This document shows, in pieces, positions 1-5,720 of a DNA stretch of 11,453 nt. The translations under genes and the position numbers were made by a program. The stretch is from an uncultured Rikenellaceae bacterium. Its GTDB lineage: Bacteria; Bacteroidota; Bacteroidia; Bacteroidales; Rikenellaceae. The notes beneath the pieces are model-generated. The model saw nothing but the letters and a program-made list of their open reading frames with translations. It searched no databases and was not told the DNA's origin. Within the stretch, counting starts at the first letter, position 1, and every line of letters begins with the position of its first letter. The DNA lies in the NCBI GenBank assembly GCA_949284665.1, contig CASDWR010000103.1:1-11453 (forward strand). The letters run 5' to 3'.

Positions 1-1503
1 CAACTACGTGACAATGACTCGGATAACAGACCGAGCCAATATTTCTATTACTCGGATATCGACATCGAACAGGCGACTGCAGACTCGGTATACAAACAAA
101 AAATATTCAGTTACGGAAAGACCTACTCTCTCAATGCCAACGTAACATATACGGAACCGCTCGGAAAAAAATCGTTGATGAGCATGGAGTACCGCTTATC
201 GTATGACTATTCGGACAACGATCGCAAGACCTATCTCTGGGACGAGGAACTCGATTCGTTCAACCCCCAATTCAGCGATCTGCTCTCGAACATCTACAAT
301 AGCGGATATCTTACGCAAAGGGTTGGCCCCGGATATCGCTATGCCAACCAAAAAAAGACAAACATAGTAGCCAATGTTTCCTATCAACACGCATCATTGA
401 CCGGGGAACAGACCTATCCGCAAACTATCGGTAACATGTCCTATACATTCGATAACGTAATGTATTTTGCAACGGTCCAACTAAATTTCAACTCGGCCAA
501 TACATTGCGTATATTTGCGAACTCGTCGACCACAAATCCAAGTATCTCTCAATTGCAGGACGTAACCGACATGTCGAACACCCGGCTTGTCACGTCCGGT
601 AATCCTGACCTTATTCCGACCTATTCTCACAATTTTCGTGCTCACTATACGAATTCGAACGTTGCGAAAGGTCGCACATTCATGTTTGCACTCTCATTCC
701 GTACCAGCACGGACTATATAGCTAATTCGATAATCAACAATGACCCTGATTTCGTCATCCCGGGCACGAACGGCACCCTTCTCGGTCGCGGGAACCAATT
801 CTCACGCCCGGTAAACATGAACGGATACTGGAGAGTTTTCAGTCAAATCAGCTACGGATTCCCTCTTAATCCGATCAAAAGCAACGTGACAGTCTACGCT
901 TCCGGTTCTTTCGGGGAGACACCGAACATGATCAATTCGGCGCGGAATACGCTGACGGAACAATACCTCTTCGGTGGCTTGCAACTGAGTAGCAACATCA
1001 GTGAAAATGTTGACTTTACGATATTCTACAATGCCAGCTACAACATTAGCGACAGTCGTTTGTCGGTACGGAATACTAGCATGAATCAATACGCTTCCGG
1101 TAATATCAAGTGGGTGTTCTGGAAAGGTTTTACCTTTACCGGCAGCGCCGTATATAATAAATACGTAGGATTTACGGATGACTACCGTGAAGAGTACCTG
1201 ATTTGTAACATGTTTATCGGCAAGAAGGTATTCCGCAGTCAACTCGGAGAGTTCACCTTTGGCGTGAATGACCTGCTCAATCAGAACCGGAATTTCCGTC
1301 ATTCAGTGAACAGCACATACATACAAAACTCTCTCACCAATGCAATCGGTAGATACTGGTCGCTTAAATTCATCTACAACCTGCGGAACTTTAAAGGTAA
1401 GAGTATAAACCCCGACGGGCTGAATGATGACAAGCCTCAACAAAGAGGTCCGGGTGGAGGCCCCGGAAGACCCGGTTTCGGTCCGCCCCCGATGCATCAT
1501 TAA
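1..1503 (+). CDS. Outer membrane beta-barrel / TonB-dependent receptor-like protein, 3' part (5' end outside window)
   Basis: The frame is open from base 1, so this is the last 500 residues of a longer protein; the first in-frame ATG (178) is internal. The sequence shows alternating beta-strand-like segments rich in Tyr, Phe, Asn and Ser. It also has a segment reading NPSISQLQDV followed by SGNPDLIPTYSHN (about 535-633), which is typical of the OMP_b-brl_3 barrel of Bacteroidota TonB-receptor-like proteins. Members of that family usually have an N-terminal carboxypeptidase-regulatory-like domain and a plug, which would lie upstream of the window. The barrel ends near 'YWSLKFIYNLRNFKG' and is followed by about 30 residues of Gly/Pro/Arg-rich tail ending in His-His. 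Its role is presumably uptake or surface binding at the outer membrane; the substrate cannot be read. No SusD-like partner is visible downstream. The gene converges on the uxuBA operon. Confidence 0.88.
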   Translation, partial: QLRDNDSDNRPSQYFYYSDIDIEQATADSVYKQKIFSYGKTYSLNANVTYTEPLGKKSLMSMEYRLSYDYSDNDRKTYLWDEELDSFNPQFSDLLSNIYNSGYLTQRVGPGYRYANQKKTNIVANVSYQHASLTGEQTYPQTIGNMSYTFDNVMYFATVQLNFNSANTLRIFANSSTTNPSISQLQDVTDMSNTRLVTSGNPDLIPTYSHNFRAHYTNSNVAKGRTFMFALSFRTSTDYIANSIINNDPDFVIPGTNGTLLGRGNQFSRPVNMNGYWRVFSQISYGFPLNPIKSNVTVYASGSFGETPNMINSARNTLTEQYLFGGLQLSSNISENVDFTIFYNASYNISDSRLSVRNTSMNQYASGNIKWVFWKGFTFTGSAVYNKYVGFTDDYREEYLICNMFIGKKVFRSQLGEFTFGVNDLLNQNRNFRHSVNSTYIQNSLTNAIGRYWSLKFIYNLRNFKGKSINPDGLNDDKPQQRGPGGGPGRPGFGPPPMHH

Positions 1504-1563
1504 GCGGAAAGCAGAGGTTTTCCTATTCCGCTCCGCAAAGCATGCATGGCACATTCACAAAAA

Positions 1564-1598
1564 TTGTCCGGATTTACATTCTCAGTAAATCCGGACAA
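1564..1598. terminator. Bidirectional rho-independent terminator between receptor gene and uxuA
   Basis: A perfect 14-bp inverted repeat, TTGTCCGGATTTAC / GTAAATCCGGACAA, flanks a 7-base loop. Read on the minus strand, the stem is followed directly by TTTTTGTG, a good U-tract. On the plus strand it is followed by AAAATTTTA, a weaker one. It sits 60 bases after the receptor stop and about 160 bases after the uxuA stop, so it can serve both convergent units. Confidence 0.8.
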
Positions 1599-1680
1599 AA
1601 ATTTTAAAGATTGAGGAGAGTCGATTTAAATGTCCGGCTTGTCCCGACATCTCGAAACCTCCGTTCGGCCATCCTCCATA

Positions 1681-1735
1681 CGGTTCATCCATGAGGCAAC
1701 TATGTTGCCGAAAATCGTGAACATGGATGACACCG
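1681..1735. repeat. Nested inverted repeat (possible structured RNA) downstream of uxuA
   Basis: The outer arms are CGGT+TCATCCATG (1681-1693) and CATGGATGA+C+ACCG (1722-1735), pairing over 13 bp with one bulged C. Inside is a second perfect hairpin, GGCAAC-TAT-GTTGCC (1695-1709). The element lies between the uxuA stop and the terminator at 1564-1598. On the minus strand it would form part of the uxuA 3' untranslated region. There is no U-tract next to it, so it is not a simple terminator. A 68-codon plus-strand reading frame crosses it, but it overlaps uxuA antisense and looks spurious. Confidence 0.45.
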
Positions 1736-1760
1736 GGAGAGTCCCGCCGATAAGGAAATA

Positions 1761-2936
1761 CTACTTGTCGAAAAGCGACTTGGCAATTCCCATTTCCAAA
1801 CCTCGCAACTCGGCAAGGCCTCTCAACCTGCCATAACAGGAGTAACCTGGATTGGATTTTTTATTCAAATCATCGCACATCTGATGCCCGTGATCGGGGC
1901 GAACAGGGATGGAAACCTTGCGGCGCTGCTGCACTTCAAGCAAAGCTTTCATCATACCGTACATATCGACATTACCCTCGAGGTGGTTGGCTTCATAGAA
2001 ATTGCCCTCGGCATCACGCTGCGTACTGCGCAAATGAACAAAACCGACCCGATCGCCGAACTCATGCATCACTTCTACCAGGTCATTATCTCCCCGGACA
2101 CCGAACGAACCTGTGCACAGGCACAATCCATTGGATTTGTTCGGCACTTCCTGAATCAACCGACGGAAATCATCGGCTGTCGAAAGGATACGAGGCAAGC
2201 CCAGGATCGAATAAGGAGGATCATCGGGATGAATCACCATCTCCACACCCACCTCATCGGCTACGGGCGTGATCTCTTTCAAGAAATAGATCAAATTCGC
2301 ACGCAACTGTTCTGCATCGATATCTTTGTAGCGATCCAATGCTTCACGGAACTGGTCCAGAGTAAAACTCTCTTCCGAACCAGGAAGACCGGCAATCATA
2401 TTCCGCACAAGCAGATGTTTCTCATCCTCGCTCATCTTCTCGTAACGTGCCTTTGCACGGGCAATCTCTTCGGGAGTATAATCAGCCTCCGCCCCCTCTC
2501 TCTTGAGGATAAAAAGATCGAATGCAACAAAAGCCGCCTTCTCGAAACGCAAAGCGCGTGAACCGTCAGGTAACTCATATGCCAAATCGGTTCGAGTCCA
2601 ATCGAGTACGGGCATAAAATTGTATGTCACGCAATAAATACCACATTTGGCAAGATTACGGATACTCGTTTTATAATTCTCAATATACTTTTGAAAATCA
2701 CCGGTTTGTGTCTTTATATGTTCATGCACAGGGACACTTTCCACCACGCTCCAGACCATTCCGGCATCGGCAATCATTTTTTTTCTTTTTTCAATCTCCT
2801 CAACTGTCCAGACTTCCCCGTTGGGGATATGGTGTAGAGCATGTACGATATCCGTTGCTCCGGCCTGCCGGATATAGGACAAAGGTACTGGATCATTCGG
2901 GCCGTACCAACGCCACGACTGTTTCATCAAATACAT
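1761..2936 (-). CDS. uxuA: Mannonate dehydratase UxuA
   Basis: It dehydrates D-mannonate to 2-keto-3-deoxy-D-gluconate in hexuronate (glucuronate) catabolism, in the cytoplasm, using a divalent metal. The 391-residue length is close to the E. coli enzyme. Family landmarks are all present: [10 protein letters not shown] near the N-terminus, [11 protein letters not shown] (33-43), [14 protein letters not shown] (105-118), HPDDPP (236-241), LCTGS (273-277), VHLRS (300-304), RPDHGHQM (346-353) and [13 protein letters not shown] near the C-terminus. His236, Cys274, His301 and Asp348 are the probable metal ligands, a family-based inference. The ATG at 2936 follows an A/T-rich leader. The ATG at 2927, giving [10 protein letters not shown], matches the E. 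coli N-terminus better and is an equally good start. It is the second gene of an operon, 40 bases after uxuB. No kdgK or aldolase gene is in view. Confidence 0.96.
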   Translation of the reverse strand: MYLMKQSWRWYGPNDPVPLSYIRQAGATDIVHALHHIPNGEVWTVEEIEKRKKMIADAGMVWSVVESVPVHEHIKTQTGDFQKYIENYKTSIRNLAKCGIYCVTYNFMPVLDWTRTDLAYELPDGSRALRFEKAAFVAFDLFILKREGAEADYTPEEIARAKARYEKMSEDEKHLLVRNMIAGLPGSEESFTLDQFREALDRYKDIDAEQLRANLIYFLKEITPVADEVGVEMVIHPDDPPYSILGLPRILSTADDFRRLIQEVPNKSNGLCLCTGSFGVRGDNDLVEVMHEFGDRVGFVHLRSTQRDAEGNFYEANHLEGNVDMYGMMKALLEVQQRRKVSIPVRPDHGHQMCDDLNKKSNPGYSCYGRLRGLAELRGLEMGIAKSLFDK

Positions 2937-2976
2937 AGTTGAAATATATTTTTCGTTTTACTTCGTTGCGAATGTC

Positions 2977-3789
2977 TTATATGGAGAAAGCATCGAAACC
3001 GCCATCGATCACGGTCACTGTACCCGATACGAATTTCGAACCCTCGCTGGCCAGCCACTGAAGAGTGCCAAGCAATTCATCCGGTTCACCGAAACGTCCG
3101 TAAGGCGTATGAGCAAGGATCGTATGGGAACGGGGCGTAAGGCTTCCGTCAGGATTGGTCAGCAATGTACGATTCTGTTCCGTCAGGAAAAATCCGGGAG
3201 CAATCGCATTAACACGGATACCAGACCCGAATTTGGTTGCCAACTCACCGCACATGTATTTCGTAAAATTGACCACAGCGGCCTTGGCAACGCCATAGCC
3301 TGCCACACGAGTCAACGGACGAAGAGCGGATTCGGATGAGATATTGATAATCGATCCCTCTTTTTGTGCGACCATTGCCTTTGCAAATACCATGGTAGGG
3401 ATAACCGTACCGAACAAATTCAGATCGACGACCTTTTTCACAGCATCGATGTCCAGATCGAAGATCGTTTTGTCGGGCGGGATCGTTGCACCAGCCATGT
3501 TGCCTCCTGCTCCGTTAATCAACACGTCGATACGGCCGTAACGTTCCATAATCTGATCGTAGTTCTTTTCAACGACCTCTTTGTTAAGTACATCCGTATA
3601 GAAGAACGCAACCTCTCCACCTTCGGCACGTACTGCATCGGCCAATTTATTGCCTGCTTCCTCATTACGGTCGAGAATGACTACTTTTGCACCCTGTTCC
3701 GCAAAATGGTGTACCATCGAATTGCCGAGGATACCGGCAGCTCCGGTAATTACCACTACTTTCCCTTTTACATCAAACAAGTTTTTCAT
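2977..3789 (-). CDS. uxuB: SDR-family D-mannonate oxidoreductase (fructuronate reductase)
   Basis: This is a classical short-chain dehydrogenase/reductase of 270 residues. The Rossmann nucleotide-binding motif TGAAGILG is at 15-22. Asp40 at the end of beta-2 suggests NAD(H). INGAGG is at 91-96, and the catalytic set is Asn124, Ser151/152, Tyr165 and Lys169 (YGVAK). The stretch NAIAPGFFLTEQNR followed later by HTPYGRFGEPDELLG is characteristic of the SDR-type mannonate oxidoreductases. These substitute for the unrelated long-chain UxuB of E. coli and interconvert D-fructuronate and D-mannonate. Position immediately upstream of uxuA supports the role. The frame is open to a TTG at 3870, but ATG 3789 gives the usual MKNLFDVKGKVVVITG start; the longer form would run through the promoter box and inverted repeat. 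Confidence 0.88.
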   Translation of the reverse strand: MKNLFDVKGKVVVITGAAGILGNSMVHHFAEQGAKVVILDRNEEAGNKLADAVRAEGGEVAFFYTDVLNKEVVEKNYDQIMERYGRIDVLINGAGGNMAGATIPPDKTIFDLDIDAVKKVVDLNLFGTVIPTMVFAKAMVAQKEGSIINISSESALRPLTRVAGYGVAKAAVVNFTKYMCGELATKFGSGIRVNAIAPGFFLTEQNRTLLTNPDGSLTPRSHTILAHTPYGRFGEPDELLGTLQWLASEGSKFVSGTVTVIDGGFDAFSI

Positions 3790-3821
3790 AACGTGACAAT
3801 ATGTATTTTGAAGATTTGTCG

Positions 3822-3847
3822 AACGCAATCCGTTTTGACATTGCGTT
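3822..3847. promoter_or_regulatory. Operator-like inverted repeat in the uxuBA leader
   Basis: The perfect arms AACGCAAT and ATTGCGTT are separated by 10 bases. The repeat lies between the predicted -7 box (3858-3865) and the uxuB ATG, covering roughly +4 to +29 of the transcript. That is a good position for a repressor, for example a uronate-responsive GntR- or LacI-type protein. The alternative is an 8-bp RNA hairpin in the leader. No regulator gene is in the window to match it. Confidence 0.45.
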
Positions 3848-3857
3848 GTTTGTGTCT

Positions 3858-3865
3858 CAAAATTA
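3858..3865 (-). promoter_or_regulatory. Putative -7 promoter box for uxuBA
   Basis: The minus strand reads TAATTTTG, matching the Bacteroides -7 consensus TAnnTTTG. It would place transcription start near 3851 and give a leader of about 60 bases. I see no clear TTTG -33 element at 19-21 bases upstream, so the assignment rests on the -7 box alone. Confidence 0.45.
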
Positions 3866-4073
3866 ATCAATTTTTCAGAATCCGTGTACGCACACGACGA
3901 TTTTGTTATCGAAAAAGATTCTGTTGTTGTTACTTACGACGATTTTTATCCTTTTTGGTCATTTCGCGTCAAATGAATCGCCGCCGTGGATTGGTTTTTG
4001 CTATTCCCATGCATTGAACCGACAGAGAGTCGATCTCTTTTCGGTGTTAAACAAACCATAAAAAGTTTCAATT

Positions 4074-4250
4074 ATGAAGTGGCAAAGTTATATCGCATTC
4101 CTGCTCGTCGCAACGGCAGGTGCCGCCATTGCCCTGCTTGTCGCTCCGCAATCGGGAGACGAAATGCGAAGAAGCATCATGCACAGGATCAAAGAGGGTG
4201 AACGGAAAACCCGCGAACAAATGGCAAAATTGTCCTCTGATTCAAATTAA
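4074..4250 (+). CDS. Small YtxH-like membrane protein (58 aa)
   Basis: This short gene starts at ATG 4074, preceded by the A/T-rich leader AAAAAGTTTCAATT. One hydrophobic helix covers about residues 6-24 (IAFLLVATAGAAIALLVAP). It is followed at once by PQSGDEMRRSI, which matches the '(A)PxSGxExR' junction of YtxH-domain proteins, and then a basic, amphipathic, probably helical C-terminus. YtxH proteins are small membrane-anchored, stress-associated proteins whose biochemical role is not settled. The protein is shorter than most members. It stands alone between the divergent uxuBA promoter and a strong terminator beginning one base after its stop codon, which supports it being expressed. I could not find a clear promoter for it in 3866-4073, which otherwise holds an 11-base direct repeat (ACGACGATTTT at 3894 and 3936). 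Confidence 0.75.
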   Translation: MKWQSYIAFLLVATAGAAIALLVAPQSGDEMRRSIMHRIKEGERKTREQMAKLSSDSN

Positions 4251-4290
4251 ACGAGAAGGCTGGATCCAAAAGCAGATCCGGCCTTCTCGT
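4251..4290. terminator. Strong bidirectional terminator
   Basis: A 16-bp stem is formed by ACGAGAAGGC-T-GGATC and GATCC-G-GCCTTCTCGT, with a single T/G wobble and an 8-base loop (4267-4274). It starts directly after the stop codon of the small YtxH-like gene and lies 26 bases beyond the stop of the convergent acyltransferase gene. T-rich bases follow on the plus side (TTATTTGTCAT); the minus side reads TTAATTTGAATC. Confidence 0.88.
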
Positions 4291-4316
4291 TATTTGTCAT
4301 ATATCCGGCAATGCTC

Positions 4317-5465
4317 TCATCCGGCATCTTCTTCGAGCGTCAGTCGATTCCTGACCGGATTCGAATAGATGTGCAACATGATATCATATAGTTCACTCCG
4401 ATCCCCCTCCACCGTATCCAATTGCCGATTCATGTAGGTTTCGAAACTCTTTTTCTGCTCATCGGTATAATGATCGGAAAAGCGGTGGTCTCCGGTGATC
4501 AAATCGTAAGCGATGTAATTCGTTTCATAAAGCCTGTATCCTTCGATAATCCGTCTGTCGATCAAATGTGCCACATTGCGCAACAACTCGTTCGCATTGT
4601 CTCCGCGGCAGGACTCGATCTCTTCCCGGGTAATAGGTTTGACGAATTCGAGATGCACCTTGCCTTTCCACTGGCGGATACCGGTCATAATACTCTTCAT
4701 ATCTTCCCCCTTCTCCTTCACGTAATTTTGCCGGATACGTCTCACATAAATTTCATGTGCCTTGAGCGCGTCACAACTCTCATATTCATAAGATATGGCA
4801 ATCGGTGCAATATGCAATGCCGAGAGAGCCTCCACCGGATCCTTGGCTCCACCCAGCGTAAACATCTTCAACAATCCCTGATCGGTTCGGTCGTTGCCAT
4901 CTTTGGTTCGCCCGTCACGTTGGGATATCCAGATCGACCGACCGGCAGCAACCACCTCATGCAGGTGTACCGATAGACGCATCGAATTGCAAACCAAATC
5001 GCGAGCACTCCCTCCGCGTATAATCTTGAACATTTTATTCGAACGACCAAAATCCTCCACAAACGGAGAACTGATCAAATTGCTTCCGAATGTAATTTCT
5101 GTAGTATCGACCCCTTCGGTAAGCAATACATATTGGAGCAGCGCCGTATCGAGTACGATATCACGGTGATTGGAGACATACAGATGCCCCTCTTTCAAAG
5201 AGACATGTCCCAATCCGCCATATGTAAATCCGGACATAGTGGTATGAACGACCTTCATCAGCAACGGATACACAAATTGTCGCTGAAATTCATCTGCACT
5301 ACGTATAGACAGAAGCCGTTCCTTGACCGGCTCCAACGCACCCTCGGGAAAAGCAAAAGCCACCACATTGGCAAGATTCGGACTCTCTGCGATACGCCGC
5401 ATGGCTGCCGGAATCTCGCTATCATAAAATGGCCGCAAATCATCGAAATTATCCGTACATTCCAT
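4317..5465 (-). CDS. PlsB/PlsC-type glycerolipid acyltransferase family protein
   Basis: This protein of 382 residues has the order of motifs found in glycerol-3-phosphate and lysophosphatidate acyltransferases. Motif I is SNHRDIVLD (98-106, catalytic-type His100). Next comes the GSNLI / NKMFKIIRGGS segment (127-153), then IWISQRDGRTKDG (178-190) in the place of the EGxR motif, then the 'HIAPIAISYEYE' block. Known members transfer acyl groups to glycerol phosphate backbones at the inner face of the membrane; the exact acceptor here is not readable. No convincing transmembrane helix is present. Two departures are visible: the His and the second Asp of motif I are six apart (HX5D, not HX4D), and Asp replaces Glu in the RxGR motif. 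ATG 5465 was chosen over the TTG at 5492 because a promoter -7 box ends at 5490. Confidence 0.82.
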   Translation of the reverse strand: MECTDNFDDLRPFYDSEIPAAMRRIAESPNLANVVAFAFPEGALEPVKERLLSIRSADEFQRQFVYPLLMKVVHTTMSGFTYGGLGHVSLKEGHLYVSNHRDIVLDTALLQYVLLTEGVDTTEITFGSNLISSPFVEDFGRSNKMFKIIRGGSARDLVCNSMRLSVHLHEVVAAGRSIWISQRDGRTKDGNDRTDQGLLKMFTLGGAKDPVEALSALHIAPIAISYEYESCDALKAHEIYVRRIRQNYVKEKGEDMKSIMTGIRQWKGKVHLEFVKPITREEIESCRGDNANELLRNVAHLIDRRIIEGYRLYETNYIAYDLITGDHRFSDHYTDEQKKSFETYMNRQLDTVEGDRSELYDIMLHIYSNPVRNRLTLEEDAG

Positions 5466-5489
5466 AATTACATCAAATATTCGGCATTG

Positions 5490-5497
5490 CAAATATA
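5490..5497 (-). promoter_or_regulatory. Putative -7 promoter box for the acyltransferase gene
   Basis: The minus strand reads TATATTTG, an exact match to TAnnTTTG, 24 bases upstream of ATG 5465. It implies a leader of about 18 bases and excludes the upstream TTG codon as start. No TTTG lies at the ideal -33 spacing; the nearest candidates are too close. Confidence 0.5.
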
Positions 5498-5616
5498 CAA
5501 CTTTTCACAAAACAACTTGCACATTACGCGAGAAATACCTATTCCTCACCGACTCGCACACCCTCCGTCAAAAACGGCTCCCGGAAAACATCCGAGTTAT
5601 AATCGCCATTGAAAAA

Positions 5617-5652
5617 TTACCCGGACACACAAAACGTAGTATGTCCGGGTAA
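5617..5652 (-). terminator. Terminator of the biotin-dependent carboxyltransferase gene
   Basis: The 11-bp perfect arms TTACCCGGACA and TGTCCGGGTAA enclose a 14-base loop. On the minus strand the stem runs into TTTTTC, and it lies about 70 bases past the stop at 5721. The remaining bases between this hairpin and the acyltransferase promoter (5498-5616) hold nothing I recognise. Confidence 0.75.
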
Positions 5653-5720
5653 AATCATCCAATCCATCCCTTGCAGAAGAATCCGAATCCGGCCTCTTCG
5701 AACAAGGGACCGACCCATTG

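Noticed and set aside
802..1302. 166-codon minus-strand frame inside the receptor gene
   Set aside because: Antisense to a well-supported barrel sequence; no domain and no promoter or terminator of its own.
1630..1836. 68-codon plus-strand frame between the receptor gene and uxuA
   Set aside because: It overlaps the uxuA 3' end, spans the inverted repeat, and its product is basic and featureless.
1884..2561. Long plus-strand open frame antisense to uxuA (225 codons)
   Set aside because: It lies wholly inside uxuA, has no recognisable domain and is a codon-usage shadow of the real gene.
3790..3870. Longer uxuB start at the TTG at 3870
   Set aside because: The extra 27 residues do not resemble an SDR N-terminus and would be encoded across the -7 box and the operator-like repeat.
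4422..4976. 184-codon plus-strand frame opposite the acyltransferase gene
   Set aside because: Antisense shadow with no recognisable motif; the minus strand has all the acyltransferase motifs.
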